Shown piece after piece: positions 44,810 to 55,745 of a stretch of 64,000 nucleotides of DNA. Source of the stretch: Grifola frondosa (Eukaryota; Basidiomycota; Agaricomycetes; Polyporales; Grifolaceae); the NCBI GenBank assembly GCA_001683735.1, contig LUGG01000015.1, positions 558,001-622,000 of the forward strand. Reading direction: 5' to 3'. The position numbers and the translations under genes are program-made. Below the pieces are notes generated by a model. It did no database searches, was not told the DNA's origin, and worked only from the letters and a program-made list of their open reading frames with translations. Positions within the stretch are counted from its first letter, which is position 1. The number at the start of each line of letters is the position of its first letter.

Positions 44810-45835
44810 ACTGACTTGCACGATGATCGAGTTGACCCGCAAGTACCGGTCAACAACGACATGACGCGCGAACTTAACCTTTGTCTGCGATCAGCGTGTG
44901 CGCCGACCCGCCAAAGTGGACATCCCAAGCTCATCCTCATCCTCTTCTCATCCTTCATCGACACCTCGCACGTCGACACCTCCACCATCCCCACAGTGGA
45001 GCACATCAACCCGATGTCCGGGTTGTCCGCCCACATGAAGATCAGCGCACATGCGGCCGCGAGCGTGAGCCAGGCCTGCGAGCGGATGAGGGCTCCATGC
45101 GGGTCGCCCAGCTTGAAGTCGGGATCGTCTGGCTCGGCCCCACGTCGGGCAGCACGGTGTAGTACGTACCGGGCAGAACGATCGCCTTCATAATCACTCC
45201 GTCGGCGGGGCTGCCCAGAGGTGGCAGTCGAGCGGAGGGGGGGGGGGGGACGCCTGACACGCCGTCCCGCCGACGAACGGCTTGGCGTAGGCGTCGTCGC
45301 GGTTGAGCATGTCGTACAAGGAATATGCCTGGTCCTTGAGCCAGAACTGGTCGTGGTCTTAGCGATGCGGTACACGGCAGATTCGCATGCGCCGTGAATG
45401 CGGGATTTGTTCTCGGTGGCGCCGATGGGGCGCGCTCTCGTTAAGAAGTGATCCCGAGAAGGGGAATCCGCGGCTGACGAAGTTGGGGTCGGGAACAACG
45501 TAGCGATGTAGTACTTCGGCGGCTAAACTCGAGCATACAGAGCAACGAATCGAAGTCTCTGACCAGGATAACACCGTGAATTATTATCGTACGCGCGCAT
45601 CAATCTAATCTATACCTGATTTTCGTCGGAGACTTGGGTTGAGCAGATGCACAAAAGTGGGATCGCTCTTGATCGCGTTCGCAAATTTGGCGACGCGGCC
45701 GACATGAGCTGCACGTCATCCGTACGGCGTGCTTCTGGATGAAGGTCCTGCGGATGCTGGGAGCCAGCGGGTATGGGTAGTCTTCCTGTTAGACATCGTT
45801 CTGGAGGGAGGAACGTCAGCATGAGAAAGCAGCGA
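44810..45835 (-). pseudogene. Decayed phosphatidylserine decarboxylase copy
   Basis: Minus-strand remnants parallel the PSD gene at 57803-59157: ICSTQVSDENQ, VPDPNFVSRGFPFSGS, a broken NKSRIHGACESAVYRIA, DHDQFWLKDQAYSLYD-like words in another frame, DDPDFKLGDPHGALIRSQAW, NPDIGLMCSTVGMVEVSTCE and a scrambled end. There are many frame changes, an internal deletion of the first half of exon 2, and a run of 13 Gs at 45237-45249 that is absent from the other copy. It cannot encode an enzyme. It keeps the surrounding non-coding similarity to the other copy on both sides. Confidence 0.75.
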
Positions 45836-47261
45836 GAGCAGAGTTGCAAGGGTCAGCGGGAGAGATTCCACATTAGACGGAGAGGTGAGATGGGGCCCGT
45901 TTCATATGACAAGAAAGGTATCACGAAGAGAATATTTCCGTTGAAGGCCTGTAGACTCAGTCGGCGCGGCTATCTGCGATGTATTGAGGAGAACGAGGTT
46001 CTGCAATTGTGCAACGAGTCCATCTGTCGTCAGCAATGCACGGTTCCACAGGAGGGCGGCTCGCACAGGTGAGGCGCGGGATACGTAGACAGGGGGGGGA
46101 TCGTCGACCATTCATTGCTAGGAACGTGGCACGATCGCTTTGCGGACCTTCCCTTCTGACTAACAAGCAGGGACATCAGCGCTCCATAAGAGTGCGGCGA
46201 ACCTATTGGGAATGCGACCAGCCCCATTCGACGCTTTCCCTCAGCCAAGGTTACTACTACGTTGTTGCACCGAACACCATTGGACAACATAGAATGCCGT
46301 GTACGAGTCTGGAGTCGGCATGAAGTCGCAACTTGGAGACAGAACATGCCCACCCACGTCCTCCTCTGCATGTGTGTCGGTTCAGGACTCGGAGGTCTAC
46401 ACTGATGACAGCGAGGCCTTTGTATTTTCGTAGTCAGTGCACCTCTGAGGACGTCGCATTTAGAAGCACCAGCTCCGTATCAGGCGAGGCGGCCGTGGTA
46501 GCTTATCTCGTGCGCAGTTGTCATGTCGGTGTCGGCGGATGGTGCTGGATGGGAGTTGGCCGCGCAGACTAGACCAACGGTTTGTGTTGGACATCACACA
46601 GGACCACACGACGCGGAGACACACTGGAGTGTCGAATCTGATGTGGTCGCGACTCGCCACCACTGCACGCGGATACTAGCCGCGCGGCGGCATAAGTGTC
46701 TCACTCGAATTGCGCGCCCCCGTCTCACGGGGCGGGACGGATGCGTGCGCCAGCACCCACATCCTTCACCTCTACCACTTTTTCTGTCGCGGTTCAACGT
46801 TCAAGCTTCAAGACCCGGAGGTCTGCTGTTAATCCATGCAAAGCTCCACACTGCTGGCTGCGACGAGCAGTATCGGAAGGTGAGGTCGCCGCCAGCATGC
46901 TCACACGTGCTGTGCGCGATGAACGGACAGTGTCTCGGGTCAGATCGCATTTCGATGTCGGCGAGCAGCAACGGATGAGTGCGCATGAGCAGCATGAGGC
47001 ATGTGCGTATGCATCAACCAAAGTAAGTTCTTCGTTACTGTGCTGTTTTGGTCCGGGGCCGCCACCCAGCTCATTGGCGAGGCGTGAGGCGGCCGTGATT
47101 CCTTGCGACGCGTGCTGGGCTGGATGTGGGTAGACGGAGGTGAGGCGCCAAAGGTGAGTGTGGCAGCGAAGACACGGTACGGTCGTTAGGGGGACGCTGA
47201 GAGTCGATTGCACGCCATTAAATGCGTTGCGGGCGGGGATTCGCGATGGCGTGCGCAGCCG
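45836..47261. other. No supported gene; duplicated PSD upstream region, then transposon flank
   Basis: 45900-46370 matches 59270-59810 (PSD upstream region), including GGACAACATAGAATGCCGTG against GGACAAGATAGAACGTCGTG. From 46380 to 47261 the sequence is GC-richer, with open frames of no recognisable family. Confidence 0.45.
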
Positions 47262-47277
47262 CATCAGGAAATTTACA
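47262..47277 (+). repeat. Terminal inverted repeat, copy 2 left side
   Basis: CATCAGGAAATTTACA, exact complement of 53466-53481. It corresponds to the right end of copy 1; the next bases (CCTTCTTACTCGGG) lack one C compared with copy 1. Confidence 0.9.
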
Positions 47278-47398
47278 CCTTCTTACTCGGGTCTTGGAGC
47301 CTCTCGTTCTTTTTTGAGTGTCTTGGGCTTGACCAGTTTAACTTGAGTGCTCTTGCGACGTCTTGGTGTTTGTCTCGATTGACTTCTTATGTATGTAG

Positions 47399-50300
47399 CT
47401 AGAATGCAATTTCATAGGCATGATGGTCTGCAAACTTATTTACATAGAAGGCTTTAAATGCATCTAAAGAGTCTGAATGTTTGAAACTACGTGGAAGGAA
47501 TTCCTTTCCGGCAACTCCAATAAGATGTGCACTGCGCAACATAGTGTCCAAATGAAGCACTGACATAATCCGCCTTCCAGCATAATCTACGTCCGGCTCG
47601 ACAATCCACATGCCTGTGTCTTTGCATGGCTCGTCGTCAACAGGAGAAAACCACGTAACAAGAGCACATGGATACTCAACACCATAATGCTTGAATGACA
47701 AGAATAACAACACGCGCACCACATGCAATCCACGAAAGCCCGGAAGGTTCGGATCCTTCTCTACGAACGCACAATCACGGCGAGGTGGGCCACCGTGCCA
47801 TGAGGCAACTGAACGAATACGCTCCCGGTGCATACCGCCAACGCCCGACTGGTCGCTAGGAGCATGGAACGTCGCAACGGCAGACGGGTATATCGCAATA
47901 CGTTGAGGAGCATCTGGACACCGCTCCAGATTGACTTCGTGAGAAGGAATTATGGCGTCCGGATAGAGTTGGTCGTATAAGAAACGGCGAATGTAGCTTG
48001 GAAGGTCAGGAATATCTATATGATGAGCAAGTTCTGCAAGTCGACTAGGGAATCCACGAGCTAGGCAACAAGACTTAAGAACAAATAACCATCAGTAGTC
48101 CAAGTTATTGACGTACCACGGCTTTTAGCAAGGAGAACTTCTCCCAGGATGGTTGGACCCTCGACCGCACCTTGATCATCTTCTTCTTCATCAGCGTTGT
48201 CAACGCGTGATGGCATCACCTGCACGGTGGGTACGGAGAGATCAGGAGGTGTGTAACTGTCGACAATATGTGGGGGAGGAAGAGGGATGCACGGGCCATC
48301 CAGCATGCCGCGTGTTGCAAAGGCAACGCGTATGGCTGCGATCTTGTCGAGACGTTGATTGATGATCAGCATCTGGCCAACCTCTTCGAATCGGCTTGAT
48401 CGACGCCAAGGTTCTTTAACAGCCTTGATATGTTTGGACTCCGTTATGGAAGAGCATAGACCGTTGGGCGCACCAAAGAGCTGAATAAGACGTCGATAAT
48501 GCACGAGTGAATGTTGTCGTGGGAGAGAGAACCCATTCGGCCTTACACCGGAGTCGAGGAAGATTCGTCGAGCCCGATGGAAGCGTTGTACCGCAATGTA
48601 ATGTCCGTGAGTGTCTGTTCGTCGATAATTGATCGCCGAACAAGATAACAAAAGTCTAAAAATGCGCTCAATGCCTGTACCATCTGCGACGGCACATGCC
48701 CTGCGATCGCGGGAAGATACACCTGGAAGTCACAATATAAGCAAGATATAAACAGAGTCATCATCTTCAACGTACCTTCATAAGCGCCTTCGAGTCATCT
48801 CCCGTCCATTGCTTAAAACCACGCCCTTGCGGAAAACGTCTTAAACCCGGAAACGATGGCGTCGCTGCAATACTAAGGGAAGGTGAGAAGTCCATTTATA
48901 TTTACAATAATATAGACGTACCGACGGTCTATATCTGCAAGAATCTTGGCGGCGGCAGCCTTTCCATGCTGAAGCTCGAGGTATTCTTCTACCCATGTGA
49001 CGAGATGGTCTTTGAAGGTCCCTTTGATAACTTGGTGCAAAAGGTCGGGCGAGAGCAGCTCGTGAATGTCCGCACGCGGAAATCCGGCTGTGAATGGCTG
49101 AAAAAGCTTGAGACACATGAACAACAAATAACGCGTGAATACTCACCACAAGATCCCCGACAAGTCCGTAGTCATCCCATAATGTCTTCAGATCGAATGT
49201 TTCAAGGAGAGCCTTGCTGTGTTCATGCGAGCGTCGTGTGCCAGGCCCATCAAGGTCACTCGAAATGGAGGTACACCTAATAATTGTGAGAGGAGGGATG
49301 AAAGTGAAGTGATGGCGACAACAAATGACATACCGTGGACACCAGCCTTGCACGATGCAGGCCAGAAGCACTTGCTCTGGATAGTCTGCAATGTATGGTC
49401 CAAGACCATACACCATCCATCGATAATGTCCATCAGCGCACAAGGTAATTTCAGGAACAGTCATCCCCGGGCGCAGAGGCTGAAGGATATGATTGAGGGA
49501 TGCGTGGAACAGCTGACGACGAAACTGGCGAAACTTGGGATCATCCTGATATTCACGATCAGCTAGAATTATGGTGAGTGTCTACGCTACTTAGGCTAGA
49601 ATAATATAGACTCACTCTTTGGAATTGCTAAAAATGCGACAAGCGAGACAGCGTTGCGTTGTGCGCGTCGTACCGCATTGTGGATGAGGCCGTTGCTGAG
49701 GTACAATGGATAGTATTCATTCTGGCCAGTAGCAACCGACACAGTGGTTTTATCACTGCCAAGGATGACAGGACAAAATGTTGCACCATGTGTGGCAGGG
49801 TCATTTGCTAGGATGTCCTAATAAGCGTCAGTTTTGCAATGAAGATAGATACAAATATAAGAATCACGATACCGATTGATCCCATGCCCAGTTTCCAGAC
49901 ATAAAGTCTTGATATTCGCGCTTATTCTCATTCGAGAATACCCTCTTCGCGGAGAAGTCCATCTCGCCGGCGAAATCTGGATTTGCAAGCTGGTTTCGAA
50001 GGACTTGTCGTGGGCATCGATACCAAATGTCATACTCGGTGTCCATCCATGGCGGCGCCTCTCCATCGGGGCGAGGTCCCTTGTAGGTAACTGAAAATGT
50101 TTGCCACGCTATCTCTCCTAGCTCGATTGAGTCGATTGAGCCATAGAGATCAGTATGATCAGCAAAAGGGGGCTTCTGCCCCGAGTTTGGGGGAAGCATC
50201 GCAGCCCACGCAGCCCACAGCTGCATAAGCTCATCAATTTTCGTCCCAGCCATTTGGCCTTACGAAAGAAGAAGTCCGCAAGTTCAAACTGAGCACGATT

Positions 50301-50743
50301 GGTGTATGGCGTAAAATCATGTGGAGGTCGTTGTGGTGATGGTGCTGGAGGTGTATCTGGTGCAAGAAACGTGCCGTCGATATCACAAGGGTCACCTAAA
50401 GTCATCATTTAGAATAACACTGAAAGAAAGTCCAATCAAACGCACCGCTAAGATGCGTGTGGTATTCTGTACGGCGTTGATGCGCCGGAACCACCAGTGG
50501 TGGTTCTGGAACCACCGGTGGTTCTTGAATATCTTCATCCATTGCATGATCCGAATCTTCATGCTCCAACCCAGGAATTGGTGAGGCTCTGAGGACGCTG
50601 GCACAAGGTGCTTGACGGTGGACAGCGCTCAGATGTTGCTTCAAGCCTTGGGCAGTTTTAAAGAGGCCACGGCAGCCATGTGGGCAAGGAATATTTCGAG
50701 GACGGAACATCCGAGGTGTGAAGGATGCATTAGAATGCGGCAT
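47399..50743 (-). pseudogene. Plavaka-type transposase, copy 2 (frameshifted)
   Basis: Same nine-exon structure and landmarks as copy 1, read on the minus strand from the Met at 50743 to the stop at 47399. Exon 3 is intact here (CCTAGCAAATG gives ILANDPATHGATF), unlike in copy 1. Exon 2 has lost one base: copy 1 reads CGTAAGGACCAAATGG, this copy CGTAAGGCCAAATGG (near 50257), so the frame shifts right after FFFRK. The region of the first intron also differs by an inserted base (TTTCAGTGTTATT against TTTCAGGTTATT). One substitution changes HVVHVLLFL to HVVRVLLFL. The two copies are thus broken at different sites, and neither appears able to make full transposase from the sequence as given. Confidence 0.8.
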
Positions 50744-50943
50744 ATTCTCTAAAGCAGTGGAGGTTGGTAGTAAGTTGAACTGAAAGGCGAGGCGACAGCT
50801 TGCTCACCGCCATGTGCCATTGGGATCCGAGCAAGTCCCGATCCATCGAATGGTGGTCCACCTAGGAAAGGAGTGCCACGAATCAGTCCTTTACAATTTT
50901 CACCCTCCACCACGTCTCACCTCTGCTGTACAACGACTTTGAT

Positions 50944-53186
50944 AATGCCCCGACAATCGAAGAAGGCCAAGCTTCCTCCAGGTATCGGTTTAAGCACACG
51001 CGCGTCGAACAAGAATGCGCATCCAGGTGTGCCGGATTTGCCTAACGCACGCAGGTCGACAGAGGAAATGGCCACCATTCGACGTGCAGAAGCTCAAAAG
51101 CAAGAGGCTGCTGCAGCCTTGCAGGCAGCTTCCCTTGCTGAAGTAGCGGCTATCGAGAATCAGATGGATTTTGACGATGAGACGGTGGATATAATTGCTA
51201 ATCACCCACCGACAAAGATGTTGCCTCCTCGCGCTGTGCGGAAAGTCGCTGGGTATGCTTCTAAAAATCCCCAAGGTAAGTAGTAATGCCACATGAAACT
51301 ATATGCCCAGTTCAAGTACCTTTATTAGTGATTCAACGTGAAGACTCCCGAGATGCCATGACAGCACCTGTGGGTGGTGGTAGCGACAGCCATGATGTGT
51401 CCGGTTCCCAGGAGAATAGCGAAGATGAGAATGAGGTCGATTTAGATGATGAGGGCCAAGACGATCCTGAGGAACCCAAAGCCGGTACCAGAAAAAAGAC
51501 AAAAGTCGGGCGCGCTGAAGTGCTCGCTGTGCGTACAGAGACGGGCGCCTTGAACGTGGGAAAGCGTAAAGATGAATCCGACGGAACATACCATGACATG
51601 TAAGTACTCATCTCTTTGTCAATAATTCTCCTTTGTCTTCACGTACTATGCATAGGGTCACAAAAAAGTTGAAGAAAACCCCGGCACCTAGCGGTCTCAT
51701 CAAAGAGTGGAAAAATCAGTCCGGAGTCTCAACAGGCTCACGTCGTGGTGACATGCAGTCGGACATTAGTAGCGCTCACTCTCTTGCATACTCCAAATCC
51801 AATCCTTCCAGTGCAGCACCAAGTGATTATGAGGGGGATGCAGACTACTCAGATGCCTGTGCGCAATACGGAGGGTTCGCAGATGAAGACGAGAGCCATG
51901 AGCGCGCTTCACTCTCAGCTCGGACATCCAATAATCTACGCTGGGACGCTGTCAGTTCTCCGCTCCAAAGCCACCCAGCTCTCTCGTAGTCTTCAGGATA
52001 TTGCCGCTGAAGTCGGAGTTGATCGCGCAGCGGCCCGAGTAAGTGTATCTAGATTTTTCAAAGCCTTTGTGTACTTACGTTGATTGTTAATTTAGTGCGA
52101 CGAGCTAACGCAGATCAAGATTGGACCCCCGATCATCGGCGTAGCGGTGGCGAATCTTAGTGCTGGCGGACGAAAGTCGAGTGCCAAGAAGGCCACTAGG
52201 ACGAAGTTCACAAACAAGGACCTCCCAACGGACATGCGTGATGCTTTCACGAACATCCTTGTGCCGCTGGCCCGCGAACATGCTGGCACTCTCCCTGCAT
52301 GGACGTCGTTGACACTCACTGACATTCAAGCACTCTTTGATCGCGTCTTCCCGATATTGAATATTCTGTGCAAGAGAATGACGTCTTCTACGATCTGGTG
52401 AGTTGTACTTATGGATTGTCTCACTTGTACTTGATGCTGTCATCCCTAGATCAGCTTATCGTGTTCACGACTGGCGACCTCATTTGCACAAGCAGCAATT
52501 GCAGCGTTCGACAAGCAGATCAAAGAGAACCAGGAGGATTTCAAGACACGGGAAAAGAGTGCAGCATATGTCACATATGCTTTGGGCAATGACCCTGAAG
52601 TGAAGAATGCGCCGTTTCTCTGGAAGTCTTGGGGCGGGCGGGATAAAGAAAATGGTAATGTATATTTTCCCAAATCACCAACGAATGCCGACTAACACTC
52701 TTACAGGGGCGGTTTCAATCAGAACTCATCCTCTCCACCTTCACAGCCCATCTTGCTGCATTGTCGGCAATTCCGCACGAGTTTAGGACGTCCTTCGACT
52801 ATCCTCGTGGCGCATTAATCTTATCAATCCTTGCGAGTAAGTTGTTGGCCTTGAATGTGCACGCTGAAGGCTTACCATTGCAGGTTGAGCGTGCACTTGT
52901 TTTCTGGCGGAAGGGAACCCTGCAGATCCCTACGGGCCAGGCCGGATACTTTTCCGCAGACAATTGGGGTGATCGTGTTGAAATACACAGTGGTCATCCC
53001 AAAGCCATCAAGAAGGCGAGCAAATACCTCCGCGTCCTCGACACATTCACTACCGCTGATTGGAACAACATTCTCGATGGCGCGAAGAAGTGTTACAATG
53101 AGAAGAAGAGGGTCCTGGCGGCGACGGTGACTTTGGTGGTTGATGATAGCGACGATGAGTTCATGCTGATGTCGGACAAGGAGTAG
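50944..53186 (+). pseudogene. Transposon accessory protein, copy 2
   Basis: The start chosen is the Met of MPRQSKKAK. Exon 1 (50944-51275) is intact here, reading NQMDFDDETVDIIANHPPTK, which copy 1 loses. Exon 2 starts at 51329 and exon 3 at 51656. Later damage relative to copy 1: an inserted C after DAVSS (CAGTTCTCCGCTCC), compensating indels around 52450-52475, and an extra G near 52633 (GGGGCGGGCGGG against GGGGCGGCGGG) before the conserved FQSELIL exon. The C-terminal exons (VERALVFWRKG, GYFSADNWGD, acidic tail DDSDDEFMLM) are open. Same unknown function as copy 1. Divergent from the transposase across about 200 bp. Confidence 0.7.
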
Positions 53187-53465
53187 AATGATAGCCTATT
53201 GTATTTCGAAGCTCTTTTCTTGAACAATGTTACCGTGAACAGAAAATTGCGATCAATCGGAGCTATGTCATAAAGACTGAACCAAGAACTATAAGAACTA
53301 TCTTTGACACTCTTATTACTATCTTATTTACAGGCTTGTATTCGTCTTACAGGTCTGGCTCTGCGACAATACCTCTTACTTAGGACACCCGGCCTGTCCC
53401 AGTAAGACGTGTGTCTGACGGTCTTAACGGTCTTCAGCGTCTCGGGTAAGACAGCCAAGATGATA

Positions 53466-53481
53466 TGTAAATTTCCTGATG
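53466..53481 (-). repeat. Terminal inverted repeat, copy 2 right side
   Basis: Exact complement of 47262-47277. It corresponds to the left end of copy 1. Confidence 0.9.
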
Positions 53482-54420
53482 GCGGACGTATTCGAGACAT
53501 GTCATATCTACGGCGGCGGAACACGCTCGCATCGAGGGGAGCTCGTCAGACCTGTGCACGTCCGGCTGTGAGGCGTGAGAGGAGGGAGTGGGGCGCGCGA
53601 CTGTACATTGCGAGGAGCAGACAGGAGGAACATGTACCGTAGATAGGTCCATACTAGCTCCATGTAACGGATGTTAATCGATGACGTGGACGGTATGGCA
53701 GGAAGGTCGGGCGCGTCGATCACAGTAGGGGGTTTGGATGGGGCGATGTAGGATGCGCCTGGCGGGTGAAGTGCTGACTGTATGTGCTTGACGGAGTGTG
53801 TACATGGGATGGGTCATTCGCTGCGGGTGCGGTAGGCGTCGACTTCGATCGCGTAGGGTAGAGAAGACAAAATTGTGAGTTTCAGGGACGCCAGCAAATG
53901 TCGGCTCGTCTGTGCAGTCCGATCGAACGAACACACGATGAGTTGCGCGTGGTTGCGCGTCGTAATTGGGCCTGCGGACAGGAGTCGCCGGTGGCGGTAA
54001 GCGCTGAGATCAGCGAACTCGCGGCGTTTTGCGTTCAGATCGCGTCCGTGGACGATCGCCGATGACTTGCGTATGGGCGCTTGTGCCTCCAATCTCAGAT
54101 CCGGACACTCTTGGTGCCAACTCACAGCACGGTTTTCTGGCGTACTCCACGTCTTTGTCCACTGCTTGTCTGGCCGTGGCACCATCCACTTGACCTCCGA
54201 CGAAATTGTGGCGCTATCAACGATTTGAACACCGATCTATCACGCTGTCTGGCTCTTCCGGTGCGTCTTTGTTGTACACTCCAGACTCTCCGACACTGCG
54301 CAAGTCCTTTGTTCGATCGACACCGCCAGGACGTCCGTGCCATATGAAGTCATCAACGAGCACCCCATCTACAGTCCACCGCATGCTTTCCCTCCCACTA
54401 CTATGCCCACATCCCAGGCC
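53482..54420. repeat. First unit of a ~1-kb tandem duplication, no supported gene
   Basis: About 53820-54420 matches 54730-55215 (for example GATGACTTGCG...AATCTCAGATCC...CACTCTTGGTGCCAACTC against GATGACTTGCG...GATCTCAGATCC...CACTCGGCGCCAGCTC). Open frames on both strands have no family I recognise. Each unit ends in an eIF4G MA3 remnant. Confidence 0.6.
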
Positions 54421-54718
54421 TGATGAGGCGAAGGCTGATGCGATGCCTGCACCCTCGACGGCGGGCTCGGATGATGAGGCGAGGCCCCTGATTCTTCTAT
54501 GACATAAGCAGAGGCGGAAGCGCAGGTCGGTGAACGCTCCAAGCTGAGTTCTCCTTAGCGAAATAGAGCTCTACTTCACGAAGCTCCCCACCTGTGGCGT
54601 CTCGTCGATAAACTCGTCCTATCTACGATTGAGTCCAAGGAAGCCGACGCTCAACTCGTGACAAACTCGCCCAACCGAGGATCTTCACAGGATCTCTGTT
54701 CACCTGCATCCTTCGAGC
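54421..54718 (+). pseudogene. eIF4G linker/MA3 remnant F1
   Basis: Degenerate match to the linker-MA3 junction of the other copies: ADAMPAPSTAGSDDEARP, AEAEAQVGER, then in other frames IELYFTKLP, LWRLVDKLVLSTIESKEADA and QDLCSPASFE. It has several deletions and stops and no coding capacity. It precedes the second tandem unit. Confidence 0.65.
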
Positions 54719-54729
54719 TGTGGGATGCG

Positions 54730-55204
54730 TGGTTCGCTTCGGGTGCAGTGGGCGTTGACTTGGATTGCGCGTGGTGGAGTATGATCGAAGAAACGCTCTT
54801 GAGTCGAGGCGAGTATGAGTGAGTATGCCGAGGAGTTGATGGGTTCGCCGAGGAGTCGCTCAGAGCGATCGCTGATGACTTGCGCGTGCTTGTGACTCCG
54901 ATCTCAGATCCCGACACTCGGCGCCAGCTCAGTACTACGATGCTCTTGCGTACTCCCGCCCATACGTCCTTGTCCACTGTTTGTGTGCCCTTGGCAGCGT
55001 CCACTTGACCTCTGACGCACATCGTACTCCGATCTGAACACCCATCTGTCATGCTATCTGGCTCTTCCAGTGTGTCTTTGTACATTGGTCCCAGACTCTC
55101 TGACACTGCTCAAGTTCGGTCGACACTGCCAGGACATCCGTCTCATGTGAGTCCATCAACGAAGCATTATATAGTCCACTGAATGCTCTCCGCCTCCTAT
55201 TAAC
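54730..55204. repeat. Second unit of the ~1-kb tandem duplication, upstream part
   Basis: Counterpart of 53820-54420, moderately diverged. No gene is supported. Confidence 0.55.
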
Positions 55205-55745
55205 ATGCCCATATCTCCAGGAGCACTTGGCTCAAATCACATTACGGAGGAGGCTGCTCGACGGCCGAAACACAATCTTCTTCCGATAGTATTCATGTCT
55301 GACGAGGTGAAGCCCGATTCAACACCTGTGACCTCAACGACGAATTCAGATGGCGAGGGATCAGAGGACCCTGTTTCTCCGATGACGCAAGCGGAGGCAG
55401 AAGCACAGGTCGTCGAAGACCAAGCTGAGTTTTTCGGTATCTGAGATGATAGATCTTAATGGAAAATAGGCCTACTTCACGAACCTCCCTATGCATCACA
55501 TGTAGCATGTCGTCGATAACCTCGTCGGTCCTATCTACAATCCAGTCCAAAGACGCCGGCGCGCGCTCAGCTCATCGCGAACTTGTTCGACCGAGCAGCT
55601 TCATGGGATCTCTGTTCAACGGTGGCGTCTTTTGAGCAAGGTTTCTAATAGGTTACTGAGGTCCTCGAGGCCATTGCGATCGACGTGTCGAAGGTGTTTA
55701 ACCTCATGGTAATGATGATGAAGGGCATCCGCTTCATTTAAGAGC
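55205..55745 (+). pseudogene. eIF4G linker/MA3 remnant F2
   Basis: The frame from 55205 gives ARRPKHNLLPIVFMSDEVKP, TTNSDGEGSEDPVSPMTQAE and AEAQVVEDQAEFF before a stop (TGA, 55442-55444). Further MA3 words (ANLFDRAASWDLCS and ASFEQGF) follow in other frames to about 55740. It is the 3' remnant of another eIF4G copy. With the PSD gene downstream it reproduces the order seen at copy D and the decayed PSD. Confidence 0.65.

Larger units (their letters stand above)
47262..53481 (-). mobile_element. Plavaka-type DNA transposon, copy 2 (6,220 bp, inverted relative to copy 1)
   Basis: Complete second copy with the same 16-bp inverted ends (47262-47277 and 53466-53481), differing from copy 1 by scattered substitutions and single-base indels only. 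It lies about 37 kb from copy 1 in opposite orientation. The flanks (GCCG before, GCGG after) show no target-site duplication. It inserted between the decayed PSD copy and MA3 debris. The transposase has a frameshift in exon 2 and the accessory gene several small indels. Near identity of the copies implies recent transposition or gene conversion. Confidence 0.85.

Noticed and set aside
45237..45249. The 13-G run as a regulatory or quadruplex element
   Set aside because: It sits inside a decayed PSD exon where the better copy has no such run; most likely slippage or an assembly artefact.
4024..53481. A giant composite transposon bounded by the two Plavaka copies
   Set aside because: The flanks of the outer ends show no shared target-site duplication, the interior holds older duplications, and independent insertion explains the layout more simply.
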